Origin: Macrocystis pyrifera
Taxonomy: Eukaryota; Sar; Phaeophyceae; Laminariales; Laminariaceae
Length of the DNA stretch: 64,000 bases
Reading direction: 5' to 3'
NCBI GenBank assembly: GCA_031763025.1
Contig: JASSKH010000006.1
Coordinates: 7,313,691-7,377,690 of the forward strand
This document shows, piece after piece, positions 61,407-62,999 of the stretch. The notes beneath the pieces are model-generated. The model saw nothing but the letters and a program-made list of their open reading frames with translations, searched no databases and had not been told where the DNA came from. Position 1 is the stretch's first letter, and each line of letters begins with the position of its first letter. The translations under genes were made by a program, and so were the position numbers.

Positions 61407-61694
61407 CGTGAACATCCGTCTCCGCCTGCGTTAAATAAAAAACGTTACACAGACGGCAACTACAGCCATGAACAGTACGCACAAAACGTAACTTCCCTTG
61501 GTTTTTCTTACCTGCTCCACCCGGACATGGTCCGCTTCGATCTCAAACCAGCCGCTGCGCCGACCCTCCACCCCCTGGCCCTCCCCGTCAATCAGTCTCT
61601 TCTGCACGTCCATTGTTCGCAAGGCCTCCTCCAAGGAAACCCTCACGGAATCGAAGACAGCACACATCCGGGGTCGAGGGACAAAGGCCCCCGC
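4442..61694 (-). CDS. Giant SABRE/Hobbit/FMP27-type (BLTP2-like) bridge lipid-transfer protein gene, 5' end outside window
   Basis: Spliced gene of about 37 exons, about 4,200 residues in this window. Members of this family form long hydrophobic grooves that move phospholipid between membranes at ER-plasma membrane contacts; that role is taken from family knowledge. Family blocks seen in the right order are [45 protein letters not shown] plus [36 protein letters not shown] and [12 protein letters not shown]...[12 protein letters not shown]. Most joints are GT...AG and keep reading phase across adjacent exons. Phase problems remain at five places: 50.8/49.2, 38.0/37.9, 24.7/24.2, 17.5 and 9.9/8.2 kb. 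The N-terminus (expected membrane anchor) is not seen. The protein is longer than usual because of Ala, Gly, Ser and Gln inserts. VPS13 is less likely because the WDK/IHG and EVNxxP blocks fit this family better. Motifs were matched from memory, not aligned. Confidence 0.83.
5485..5570 (+). repeat. GGGAT/GGGTT pentanucleotide array
   Basis: About 17 units of GGGAT with some GGACT and GGGTT variants, ending in a G-run. Confidence 0.85.
5635..5720 (+). repeat. Family A head fragment
   Basis: TGCATGGCCGTCGTCTTATG, then CCTCGCGCCCC and GCCGGGACGG, preceded and followed by G-runs. Diverged. Confidence 0.6.
5990..6025 (+). repeat. Family A head fragment, very short
   Basis: TATTCATTTTCATGCATCGC followed by CGTAATCG, flanked on both sides by G-runs. 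Confidence 0.5.
6865..6959 (-). CDS. Exon 36, last conserved block
   Basis: 95 bp, phase 0 to 2. Acceptor CACACCAG, donor ACCAG|GTAAG. Reads [20 protein letters not shown], then [11 protein letters not shown]. After exon 35 it gives [18 protein letters not shown], matching the family's L-x-V-x-x-F-x-R-x-x-x-x-x-W-x-x-L ending. It is not visible as a Met-initiated frame. Confidence 0.83.
6960..8067. other. Intron 35/36, nothing recognised
   Basis: Mixed-composition DNA without a repeat family or a convincing exon. Confidence 0.5.
8068..8199 (-). CDS. Exon 35, [12 protein letters not shown] block
   Basis: 44 codons, phase 0/0. Acceptor GCGTTGCAG, donor CTCAAG|GTAGGC. Reads [16 protein letters not shown], then [27 protein letters not shown]. 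It matches the family block Y-(L/V)-R-(V/L)-G-x-V-x-x-x-V-x-x-x-GF-x-x-x-L-x-D. Confidence 0.87.
8462..8570. repeat. Family C MITE copy
   Basis: Ends TATTACGGGGG...CCCCCGTAATA, with the inner arm CATAGTTAATAGGACC against GGTCCTATTTACTATGG. An apparent TA duplication flanks it. Confidence 0.85.
9395..9735 (+). repeat. ACT/GCT trinucleotide array
   Basis: About 340 bp of ACT with GCT and ACC variants, inside intron 34/35. Its long poly-Ser, poly-Leu or poly-Val translations are artefacts. Confidence 0.95.
9917..10265 (-). CDS. Exon 34, linker
   Basis: 349 bp. Acceptor ATCAACAG, donor GACG|GTGCGT. Begins [20 protein letters not shown], then PSRNKGSPK, Pro/Ala-rich sequence, Ala13 and Gly9. [10 protein letters not shown] fits the basic K-x-F segment after the EVNxxP block. 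It ends in phase 1 while exon 35 starts in phase 0; a weak GTCTGC donor 12 bp earlier would fix this. Confidence 0.62.
10266..11797. other. Intron 33/34
   Basis: Contains a GT run near 10,355, a family F fragment near 10,885-10,915 and a family C copy at 11,454. No exon seen. Confidence 0.5.
11454..11558. repeat. Family C MITE copy, diverged
   Basis: TATTACGGAGGACCATAGTA at the left, with TAGTCCTGATTACTATATTC and CCCCGGTATA at the right. Confidence 0.7.
11798..11911 (-). CDS. Exon 33, EVNIFP block
   Basis: 38 codons, phase 0/0. Acceptor CAATCCAG, donor GAG|GTACGT. Reads [20 protein letters not shown], then [18 protein letters not shown]. It matches the family's GGI-x-V-x-EHFEVNVVPLTIQLT block followed by a helix and FFFP-like end. 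One of the two clearest family markers. Confidence 0.87.
11940..12250 (+). repeat. GGTT/GATT tetranucleotide-rich array
   Basis: Degenerate TTGGTTGATTGA units for 310 bp. In gene sense this is an AACC/AATC-rich tract just before the exon 33 acceptor. Confidence 0.85.
12425..12565 (+). repeat. GGTT tetranucleotide-rich array
   Basis: Second array of the same kind in intron 32/33. Confidence 0.8.
13150..13215 (-). repeat. Family A head fragment
   Basis: CGTAGACCCTCGCACGTATC and TGCACGGCCGTAGCCGTATG read on the minus strand; close to a second head at 13231-13345. Confidence 0.65.
13231..13345 (-). repeat. Family A head fragment
   Basis: Minus-strand head with TACTCGATAGGAGAGATGCA, then the GGCCGTAGTCGTATGACC core, with a C-run on its exon side. 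68 bp from the exon 32 donor. Confidence 0.8.
13411..13572 (-). CDS. Exon 32, second half of the insert, with a frame problem
   Basis: Acceptor TTCAACAG, donor CCCAG|GTATTT. Its end reads [20 protein letters not shown], then [13 protein letters not shown], leading into exon 33. From the phase set by exon 31 the first half reads [14 protein letters not shown], which would supply the missing CC pair, but this frame differs by one base from the second half at a GGGG run. A fully open 54-codon frame ([16 protein letters not shown]) also exists. Confidence 0.62.
13590..13665 (+). repeat. TTTTTAG heptanucleotide array
   Basis: About eight TTTTTAG/TTTTAGC units just upstream (gene sense) of the exon 32 acceptor. 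Confidence 0.8.
14010..14540 (+). repeat. Family A element, full length
   Basis: Starts TACTCGAT after a G-run. It holds the core GGCCGTAGTCGTATAACC, the segment CACCAAGCGCGAAGCGCCGT and the hairpin AGCTCACGTAGTGAGC, and ends CCATATATATAAAT before a G18 run. Confidence 0.9.
15377..15468 (-). repeat. Family A head fragment
   Basis: Minus-strand head (CGATATCATGCATGGCCGTA), then GACCATAGACCCTC, with a C18 run between it and the exon 31 donor 55 bp away. Confidence 0.88.
15523..15758 (-). CDS. Exon 31, first half of a possible zinc-binding insert
   Basis: 236 bp, phase 0 to 2. Acceptor CACTCCAG, donor TTGCAG|GTTCGG. Begins [20 protein letters not shown], has a Lys/Ser-rich linker, then [29 protein letters not shown]. 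The CxxC...H...N....C spacing resembles CHORD-like zinc-binding folds. Lies between the CTWRL and EVNIFP blocks. Confidence 0.7.
15950..16432 (+). repeat. Family A element, full length
   Basis: G-run, then TACTCGATTTCATGCATGGC through to CCCAACCTATACATAATA, another G-run, then a family B head. Confidence 0.9.
16451..16520 (+). repeat. Family B head
   Basis: TACTCATTTGTTGCTTGCCT, then GACCATTTACCACGCGTCCC. Shares TACTCAT, GACCAT, CGC-TCCCT and GACGG spacing with the family A head. Confidence 0.7.
17236..17347. repeat. Family C MITE copy
   Basis: CACGGGGGACCATAGTAAAT at the left and GGTCCTATTTACTATG at the right, with the usual ACAATATTTGG centre. Confidence 0.85.
17528..17589 (-). CDS. Possible exon 30
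   Basis: 62 bp between ACTGTAGTAG and CGTCG|GTGAGT. In phase 0 it reads [20 protein letters not shown], but it then ends in phase 2, which does not match the phase-0 start of exon 31. The donor is good and the protein reading is plausible. It may be an alternative exon or not an exon. Confidence 0.3.
18208..18291 (-). CDS. Exon 29
   Basis: 28 codons, phase 0/0. Acceptor CGACATAG after a T-rich tract, donor CCGCAG|GTGCGA. Reads [20 protein letters not shown], then YLAQGGPQ. This fits the family strand with a Y/DG turn that follows the W-x-L strand. Confidence 0.62.
18290..18600 (+). repeat. GATCGGAAA/GATAGAT-rich repeat
   Basis: Units such as GATCGGAAAACCACC repeated, then TCGATAGATAT variants. 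Lies upstream (gene sense) of exon 29. Confidence 0.7.
18694..19219 (-). repeat. Family A element, full length
   Basis: Minus orientation; tail TGTATATAATATGTAGG against a C-run at 18,674-18,698, head at 19,219. In tandem with the next copy. Confidence 0.9.
19224..19728 (-). repeat. Family A element, full length
   Basis: Minus orientation; the head TACTCATTATCATGCATGGT abuts C-runs and lies about 40 bp from the exon 28 donor. Confidence 0.9.
19767..19998 (-). CDS. Exon 28, CTWRL block
   Basis: 232 bp, phase 2 to 0. Acceptor CTCACGCAG, donor AAGAAG|GTGGGT. Begins [20 protein letters not shown] and contains [16 protein letters not shown], matching the family's helical segment followed by an I-x-Y-x-I-x-K-x-x-W-x-L strand. 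A family A head lies 45 bp past the donor. Confidence 0.82.
20595..20674 (-). CDS. Exon 27
   Basis: 80 bp, phase 0 to 2. The acceptor CACCCAAG follows a C-rich tract; donor GACCG|GTCAGT. Reads [20 protein letters not shown], then IRIKND. Exon 28 completes the Arg codon. Confidence 0.62.
21273..21413. repeat. Family F palindromic element
   Basis: GGACCGTTTGG...TATTGATG near the left and CTAATGTGAAGATCACAAGG with GGTCCGTACGTTTCCGTC at the right; inner GTGGTATGCCACTATGGACG. Related to the copy at 60,048. Confidence 0.5.
22059..22134. repeat. Family E palindromic MITE
   Basis: GGGACTGCAGTCCCGTTTCG...CGAAACGGGACTGCAGTCC, inverted arms of about 25 bp. Confidence 0.75.
22605..22714. repeat. Family C MITE copy
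   Basis: CACGGGGGACCATAGTAAAT at the left, ATTTACTGTGGTCCCCCGTA at the right. Confidence 0.87.
22858..22978. repeat. Family C MITE copy, opposite orientation
   Basis: GGGGGACCATAGTAAACAGG, with the ATATTGTTAGTAAAAA side first, ending CTGGTCCCCCGTAATA. Has an extra TACCTGGTAGG inside. Confidence 0.87.
23812..23920. repeat. Family C MITE copy
   Basis: TATTACGGGGGTCCATAGTT...AACTATGGACCCCAGTAATA. The two arms share a compensating GTCC/GGAC change. Lies 59 bp past the exon 26 donor. Confidence 0.87.
23979..24236 (-). CDS. Exon 26
   Basis: 86 codons, phase 0/0. Acceptor GACGTGCAG after a very long C/T tract, donor CGCCAG|GTGAGA. Reads [20 protein letters not shown], then Gly-rich sequence and [20 protein letters not shown], ending SRQ. 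The last part resembles the family strand that precedes a helical stretch. Confidence 0.75.
24487..24535 (+). repeat. Family A head fragment
   Basis: TGTACTCGATAGGAGAGATG then CTCATGCATGGCCGTAGTCG, cut off at a G-run. Confidence 0.75.
24673..25041 (-). CDS. Exon 25
   Basis: 369 bp. Acceptor AACTACAG, donor ACGAG|GTGAGA. Begins [20 protein letters not shown] (W directly after exon 24's R) and contains [20 protein letters not shown], Gly12 and Gln7. The frame ends at phase 2, but exon 26 needs phase 0. The alternative frame at its end reads [18 protein letters not shown]. Confidence 0.65.
25372..25485. repeat. Family C MITE copy, diverged
   Basis: TATTACGGAGGACCATATTT at the left, GGTCCTATATGGC and CGCCCCGTAATA at the right. 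Confidence 0.75.
25984..26078 (-). CDS. Exon 24
   Basis: 95 bp, phase 0 to 2. Acceptor CACCGCAG, donor GATAG|GTATAAC. Reads [20 protein letters not shown], then [11 protein letters not shown]. It corresponds to the family strand preceding the APTDVD-like turn. Too short to stand out as an open frame. Confidence 0.75.
26641..26772 (-). CDS. Exon 23, strand after NPQ
   Basis: 44 codons, phase 0/0. Acceptor TTTTGCAG, donor GCG|GTAAGC. Reads [20 protein letters not shown], then [20 protein letters not shown]. Joined to exon 22 it gives [16 protein letters not shown], which matches the family's NPQ-x-x-LxSxE...LLAA region. Confidence 0.82.
27053..27161. repeat. Family C MITE copy
   Basis: GGGGGACCATAGTAAATAGG at the left, ATTTACTATGGTACCCCGTA at the right. 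Begins 33 bp past the exon 22 donor in a 421-bp intron. Confidence 0.87.
27194..27488 (-). CDS. Exon 22, NPQ block
   Basis: 295 bp, phase 2 to 0. Acceptor AATACAG, donor CCTCAG|GTTAGT. Begins [20 protein letters not shown], has Gly-rich sequence, and ends [14 protein letters not shown]. The family has a strand ending in NPQ followed by a strand with LxxE. Confidence 0.78.
28125..28345 (+). repeat. Minisatellite, about 41-bp unit
   Basis: Five to six units of AATATCGTAATTTTGTGCG then TTTTTGTCGGCTCTACTCTC, the first units more diverged. Confidence 0.9.
28659..28690 (+). repeat. C homopolymer, 32 bp
   Basis: Uninterrupted C-run in intron 21/22. Confidence 0.9.
29078..29338 (+). repeat. Family A element, 5' half
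   Basis: Head TACTGATTATCATGCATGGC through CCACTTCCAGAGACAGC, then cut off exactly at a G44 run. Confidence 0.88.
29339..29382 (+). repeat. G homopolymer, 44 bp
   Basis: Longest run in the window; replaces the missing tail of the family A copy. True length in the genome may differ. Confidence 0.9.
29591..29693. repeat. Family E copy, diverged
   Basis: GACCATTTTAGGATTGCGGT, TAACCACTCAAGTTCTAAAT, then AGTTTGTCCCCCAAGAACGG and GGGTTAA. Confidence 0.6.
30522..30578 (-). CDS. Exon 21, micro-exon
   Basis: 57 bp, phase 2 to 2. Acceptor CCCATCAG, donor GTCAG|GTGCGT. Reads [18 protein letters not shown]. It is the only exon in this stretch that restores phase between exons 20 and 22. Confidence 0.58.
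30850..31142 (-). CDS. Exon 20
   Basis: 293 bp, phase 0 to 2. Acceptor AACTTCAG. Begins [20 protein letters not shown], then a long TCC/TCG-coded Ser run and Pro-rich sequence, ending [10 protein letters not shown]. Donor GGAAAA|GTAATC. Confidence 0.6.
31143..33042. other. Intron 19/20
   Basis: 1.9 kb. A minisatellite at 32,535-32,690; otherwise mixed DNA without a recognisable exon. Confidence 0.5.
32535..32690 (+). repeat. GAGCCC-rich minisatellite
   Basis: Units like CGAGCCCTCCRCGCTCGAGC, period 12/24 bp, about seven copies. Confidence 0.75.
33043..34275 (-). CDS. Exon 19, long Ala-rich linker with conserved end
   Basis: 411 codons, phase 0/0. The acceptor AACAAG is preceded by a C/T tract that is the G-run and edge of a family A repeat. 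Begins [26 protein letters not shown]-coded Ala runs follow, and it ends [20 protein letters not shown] at donor GTG|GTGAGT. The L-V-W-T-x-E-I-RD end fits a conserved family strand. Confidence 0.7.
34333..34590 (+). repeat. Family A element, 5' part
   Basis: Head TACTCATGAAAGTGCATGGC; truncated after CCACTTCTAGAGA at a G-rich stretch. Its head G-run lies about 45 bp from the exon 19 acceptor and forms that intron's C-rich tract in gene sense. Confidence 0.85.
34640..34715 (+). repeat. ACAGT/ACAGC short repeat
   Basis: About 14 units of CAGTA/CAGCA, degenerate. Confidence 0.7.
35120..35558 (-). CDS. Exon 18
   Basis: 439 bp, phase 2 to 0. The acceptor AATAAAG follows a C/T tract; donor AGCAAG|GTGAGG. 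Begins [20 protein letters not shown], has Gly/Ser runs, then [21 protein letters not shown] later start (ACAAG|C) is possible. Confidence 0.62.
36130..36204 (+). repeat. AACC/AATC array at exon 17 donor
   Basis: CAATCAACCAACTAATCAAC-type units directly next to the donor; GGTT-rich in gene sense. Confidence 0.8.
36205..36599 (-). CDS. Exon 17
   Basis: 395 bp, phase 0 to 2. Acceptor GCCATCAG, donor GACAG|GTGTGT. Reads [20 protein letters not shown], then a Glu/Gly/Ala linker and [20 protein letters not shown], ending [10 protein letters not shown]. The donor is followed (gene sense) by a GGTT repeat. Confidence 0.68.
37012..37936 (-). CDS. Exon 16, [11 protein letters not shown] block
   Basis: Holds [20 protein letters not shown], then [20 protein letters not shown], matching the family's DPFRSTSLSLRW block. 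Gly/Arg/Asp-rich linkers and an acidic end ([20 protein letters not shown]) follow. Donor ACGCAG|GTGTGT, phase 0. The upstream edge is unsure: the phase-correct acceptor (GGCGAG|G) leaves only a 55-bp intron to exon 15. Confidence 0.65.
37992..38123 (-). CDS. Exon 15, W/NHHL block
   Basis: 132 bp, phase 2 to 2. Acceptor ATCGACAG, donor GCAG|GTAGCG (weak). Reads [18 protein letters not shown], then [17 protein letters not shown]. It matches the family pattern of a Trp strand followed by G-N-P-x-NH, which comes just before the PFR-T/S-x-L-x-LRW block. No simple Met-initiated frame shows it; it was found by reading all frames. Confidence 0.65.
38258..38300 (+). repeat. Family A head fragment
   Basis: TGCTCATTGTCATGCATGGC then CGTAGTTGTATCACC, between G-rich stretches, 136 bp from the exon 15 acceptor. 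Confidence 0.7.
39093..39567 (-). CDS. Exon 14, low-complexity linker
   Basis: 475 bp, phase 1 to 2. Acceptor CTCCGCAG, donor CACAG|GTGTGT. Begins [20 protein letters not shown], followed by Gly runs, Ser/Thr/Arg-rich sequence and ending [14 protein letters not shown]. No conserved block is recognised. Confidence 0.62.
40052..40157 (-). CDS. Exon 13
   Basis: 106 bp, phase 0 to 1. The acceptor is AAAAAG after a C-run, the donor GAGG|GTGAGT. Reads [20 protein letters not shown], then [15 protein letters not shown]. Its last G joins AT of exon 14 to give Asp. Confidence 0.7.
40672..40718 (-). repeat. Family A head fragment with C-run
   Basis: Minus-strand TACTCGATATCATGCACGCA directly against a C-run. 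Confidence 0.65.
40785..40978 (-). repeat. Two family B heads in tandem
   Basis: Minus strand: TACTCATTTGTTGCTCGCTT and TACTCATTTGTTGCTTGCCT, each with GTCATT..ACCATT and CTTTCGAGAC, separated by C-rich DNA; the second faces exon 12. Confidence 0.75.
41023..41140 (-). CDS. Exon 12, IHGK half of the WDK block
   Basis: 118 bp, phase 2 to 0. Acceptor CCACCACAG, donor GCTAAG|GTAAAA. With exon 11 it reads [21 protein letters not shown], then [20 protein letters not shown]. In the family, WDK-L/I-R is followed by a short loop and HG before a beta-strand, as here. This is the strongest family evidence. Confidence 0.82.
41930..42028. repeat. Family E MITE
   Basis: CCTTTTAG...CTGCAGTCCTGTTTTGGGG, centre CAAATTCTAAGTA, right arm CCCCAAAACGGGACTGCGGT, then CCTAAAGGTTAA. 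Confidence 0.8.
42384..42426. repeat. Family E right half
   Basis: AGTAGTTTGTTCCCAAAACG, then GGACTGCAGTACTGAAAGG and TTAA; it abuts a family C copy. Confidence 0.7.
42427..42538. repeat. Family C MITE copy
   Basis: TATTACGGGGGTCCATAGTA at the left, CTATGGTCCCTCGTAATA at the right; has a CTA duplication in the right arm. Confidence 0.87.
42600..42840 (+). repeat. Degenerate GTCTGCAGTA repeat
   Basis: Recurring TAGGTCTGCAGTA, TATTTCAGT/TATGTCAGTA and GTAGACTA words, roughly 40-50-bp spacing, five to six times. Confidence 0.6.
42882..43000. repeat. Family C MITE copy
   Basis: TATTATGGGGGACCATGGTC at the left, ACTATGGTCCCCCGTAATA at the right. Confidence 0.85.
43849..44405 (-). CDS. Exon 11, carries the FWDKLR half-motif
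   Basis: Ends [12 protein letters not shown] at donor CTCAG|GTGAG, phase 2. FWDK is the signature of the family's GFWDK domain. Upstream it is Ala/Glu/Ser low complexity ([18 protein letters not shown]). The start is uncertain; the only phase-0 AG in frame is GGCGAG at 44406-44407, and acidic codons (VDSDDSG) follow it. Confidence 0.68.
45187..45243 (-). repeat. Family A head fragment
   Basis: Minus-strand TACTCATTATCATGTACGGC then CGTAGTCGTATGACC. Confidence 0.85.
45244..45282 (+). repeat. C homopolymer, 39 bp
   Basis: Separates a family A head from the exon 10 donor; a G39 run in gene sense, about 105 bp past the donor. Confidence 0.9.
45389..45759 (-). CDS. Exon 10
   Basis: 371 bp, phase 1 to 0. 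Acceptor GACGCAG after an AACCC-rich tract, donor CAC|GTGAGT. Begins [20 protein letters not shown], has Gly8, Ser5 and Asn5 runs, then [20 protein letters not shown]. The VALAGTK reading comes from joining G (exon 9) with TT. Confidence 0.7.
46133..46267 (-). CDS. Exon 9
   Basis: 135 bp, phase 1/1. Acceptor TTCTCTCAG, donor GCGAG|GTACG. Reads [20 protein letters not shown], then [20 protein letters not shown]. Alternating hydrophobic residues fit a beta-strand of the lipid groove. Confidence 0.75.
46928..47032 (+). repeat. GGGGTT hexanucleotide array
   Basis: About 17 units of TTGGGG with TCGAG and GTGGGGA variants, inside intron 8/9. Telomere-like sequence but internal. Confidence 0.85.
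47095..47158 (-). CDS. Exon 8, small
   Basis: 64 bp, phase 0 to 1. Acceptor CTACACCAG, donor CCCAG|GTCAGC. Reads [20 protein letters not shown]. Its leftover G plus GG of exon 9 give Gly, so both joints hold phase. Confidence 0.6.
47159..48491. other. Intron 7/8, nothing recognised
   Basis: AC-rich DNA at 47,200-47,600 (ACACAAACATA-like words) and otherwise ordinary sequence. Confidence 0.5.
48492..49202 (-). CDS. Exon 7
   Basis: Phase 0/0 if it starts after CCCCACCAG; a start 3 bp later is equally possible. Begins [20 protein letters not shown], has long Gly/Ser/Asp runs, and ends [14 protein letters not shown] at donor GAG|GTCAGT. The joint to exon 6 depends on the donor chosen there. Confidence 0.58.
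49331..49845 (+). repeat. Family A element, full length
   Basis: Head TACTCGGTATCGTGCATGAA after a G12 run; tail CCCAACCTGGCGTAATCTGT before G-rich DNA. 129 bp from the exon 7 acceptor. Contains an inserted TACCAGGTACCAGGTA. Confidence 0.88.
50255..50363. repeat. Family C MITE copy
   Basis: TATTGCGGGGGACAACAGTA at the left, TTACTATGGATCCCCGAGAT at the right. Confidence 0.8.
50835..52729 (-). CDS. Exon 6, the largest exon
   Basis: About 1.9 kb open in one frame. Acceptor CTCAACAG. Begins [20 protein letters not shown]. Contains [20 protein letters not shown], a CAG-coded Gln run, [19 protein letters not shown], Ala runs and a Lys/Arg/Glu-rich stretch. Ends near [20 protein letters not shown]. 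Two donors are possible: GTGG|GTGAG at 50835 (phase 1) or GCT|GTGGGT at 50839 (phase 0, which fits exon 7). Confidence 0.72.
53048..53424 (-). CDS. Exon 5
   Basis: 125 codons plus two bases (phase 0 to 2). Acceptor GGTCAG, donor TGCGG|GTGAG. Begins [20 protein letters not shown], then Ala/Gly/Glu low complexity, ending [13 protein letters not shown]. The leftover GG joins the first G of exon 6 to make Gly, a good phase check. Confidence 0.7.
53489..53515 (+). repeat. G homopolymer next to exon 5 acceptor
   Basis: G-run of about 27 bp, 65 bp upstream (gene sense) of exon 5, continuing as G-rich DNA to 53,550. Confidence 0.8.
54102..54179 (-). CDS. Exon 4
   Basis: 26 codons, phase 0/0. The acceptor follows a C/T-rich tract ending CTTCGAG; donor GTTCAG|GTAC. 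Reads [20 protein letters not shown] and ends SLSFVQ. A family A repeat lies about 100 bp upstream (gene sense). Confidence 0.6.
54277..54585 (+). repeat. Family A element, 5' part
   Basis: Head TACTCATTATCATGCATGGC after a G-run; truncated after TGCCTCGTGGGTG at another G-run. Confidence 0.88.
55375..55470 (+). repeat. AACC array at exon 3 donor
   Basis: AACCAACCAACGAACGAACG-type units ending 31 bp from the donor; GGTT-rich in gene sense. Confidence 0.85.
55501..55857 (-). CDS. Exon 3
   Basis: 119 codons, phase 0/0. Acceptor CTTTCAG and donor AGACAG|GTGTGT. Begins [20 protein letters not shown], has a Ser-rich acidic stretch, then [19 protein letters not shown]. The intron before it is 4.85 kb, the longest in the gene. 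Confidence 0.72.
56025..56525 (+). repeat. Family A element, full length
   Basis: Head ACTCGATATCATGCATGGTC after a G18 run; tail CCAACATATATATTATATAT. 166 bp from the exon 3 acceptor. Confidence 0.9.
56570..57050 (+). repeat. Family A element, head-truncated
   Basis: Starts at CGTATGACCATAGATCCTCG and runs to CCCAACCTACTGTATATATT, then a G-run and a family B head. Confidence 0.88.
57067..57140 (+). repeat. Family B head
   Basis: TACTCATTTGTTGCTTGTCT, GACCATTGACCACACAACCC, CGAAACGGAGCA. Confidence 0.75.
57285..58242. mobile_element. Non-autonomous DNA element with about 160-bp inverted ends
   Basis: Left arm 57285-57448 and right arm 58085-58242 are inverted copies: GGGAGCGCCT...TTACAACCCATGGGTTG against CAACCCATGGGTTGTAA...AGGCGCTCCC. 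They continue through the AAAACCC(T/C)GGGATTTC and GTCCCCGCCC words. The 0.64-kb middle has no protein-like frame. Confidence 0.7.
58244..58275 (+). repeat. G homopolymer, 32 bp
   Basis: Directly abuts the right end of the inverted-end element. Confidence 0.85.
58297..58362 (+). repeat. Family B head
   Basis: TATTCGTTTGTTGCCTGCCT, CAGTCATTGTTCATGGACCA, CGCACCCCTTTCGAGACTG. Confidence 0.7.
59210..59272. repeat. Family E copy
   Basis: AAACTGCAGTCCCATTTTGG, GGACAGCCCACTCG, ACGGGGATTGCAGTTTT. Confidence 0.6.
60048..60110. repeat. Family F palindromic element
   Basis: ATATATAAGGACCGTTCAGA, CATTAATATGAAGACCAAGC, GGTCCTTATATTTCCGTCC. Confidence 0.6.
60310..60442. repeat. Diverged family C relative
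   Basis: TATTACGGGAGAACATACTG, GGACAAATTTGCTTCGTAAA, then GGGTCCTCACTACTATGTTC and CACCGTA. Similar traces lie at 9,070-9,180 and 59,958-60,030. Confidence 0.5.
60711..60830 (-). CDS. Exon 2
   Basis: 40 codons, phase 0/0. Acceptor GAAACAG and donor GAG|GTAAGC. It reads [20 protein letters not shown] and ends [11 protein letters not shown]. It joins exon 1 in frame across a 680-bp intron filled by an AGT repeat. Confidence 0.6.
61028..61407 (+). repeat. AGT/AGC trinucleotide array
   Basis: About 380 bp of AGT with AGC variants filling intron 1/2. Confidence 0.95.
61512..61694 (-). CDS. Exon 1 seen (of BLTP2-like gene)
   Basis: 61 codons, phase 0 at both ends. Acceptor TCTCTCAG and donor GAGCAG|GTAAG. 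It reads [20 protein letters not shown], then [14 protein letters not shown], an amphipathic strand-like pattern typical of the lipid-transfer groove. An earlier start lies upstream of the window or in unread exons. Confidence 0.65.
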
Positions 61695-62354
61695 CTGAGA
61701 GATGCCTCCTTTTGAACGTTATGTTGTGCGGGTCGATGGTCAGGAAAGGGAGGGAGGGAGGGAGGGAGGAAGGGAGGGAGGACAACCAAATACTTTTAGA
61801 TGAATCAGTCGTTCGAACTCACGCCTGACGTATGAAAATATTTTCAACCGACGGGCTTATGAACATCACGATGAAAATATTTGTAGAACACGCGCGGCCG
61901 ACGTATGACGCAGCCTTGCAAGGCTGAGCGTCAACTGCCCAATCGGTCGAAGTCGTAGCCTGGCTGTATTTCTTGTGTAAATTGTGAAATATATCATCAC
62001 TCGCAGGAAACTGAAACAAAACCAAGAGCCTAAACGACTGCCTGTCAACAGTACATCAGTGCACCCGTTCAGATTTGATTGATGCAACGTCGGCTAGGAG
62101 TCAGTAAGAATCAATCATGCGGGGAACCGCATCATAGATATAATTTTGTCAAGTATTCAGGTCTGATGGCACCTTCCATTCGTAGAAAAAAAAATTAGAC
62201 TACAACCATATTATTAGTATTCCACTTGTCATCCGGCAATGTGTAGCGCTGGTTCCAATCATACCATCCACATATATATAAAAGGGAGACTGCAGTAGAA
62301 TTCAATAACTTCAAACACGGGAAAAATGTCAGGGCTGGTTGTGGATCAGATAAA

Positions 62355-62640
62355 ACCTCACGGGTCAGGTCGGGTCGGGTCGGGTCCGGTCGGGTCGGGT
62401 CGGGTCAGCTGACCCAACCTGACCCGCGAGATTTTGCAAGCCTCCTGACCCGACCCGACCCGACCCGACCCGACCCGACCCGCGAGATGTGAAAATATCC
62501 TGACTTGACCGGGCCCGACCCGCGAGATTTGAAAACCTCTTAACCCGACCAGACCTGACCCGTGAGATTTTGAACACCTCCCAACCCTACCCAACCTGAC
62601 CCGACCCGCCAGATTCCAATTGACCCGTGAGATACGGGTC
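62355..62640 (+). repeat. GACCC satellite, first block
   Basis: Runs of GACCC/GGGTC (inverted at 62,400-62,420) mixed with the word GCGAGATTTTGMAMACCTC about every 40-55 bp. Confidence 0.85.
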
Positions 62641-62999
62641 ATTCGCGGATCGGGTTACCTCAGCCCGCGAAGCCATTTCTGCCGACCCGCGGGTTCGACA
62701 CGTTGATCCGGTCCGTGGATCGACACTTCAAAAGCAGTTTAGTCTTAATTATTGTACCCCACAGTGATATGTGGCCTGGCTATAGTGGGTATGGATGGAT
62801 GCGGACATGCGAATATAGGTTTCTCGGGGGTTTTTAATGCTTGAACATGATGCCAAAGGAGTAATATTCAGTATTAGCACGAGAGAAGCCTTTGAGCAGA
62901 AAGCGGGAAGTTTTTTTTGAAGTGTCGGATCCGCGGGCCGGATGCCCGGGTCCGACCCGCGGGTAAACAGAAAAAAAGTCGTGGGTCAACTGATCCGAC

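Noticed and set aside
60892-61482. Long Thr/Val/Ser-run frames on both strands
   Set aside because: Translations of the AGT array in intron 1/2.
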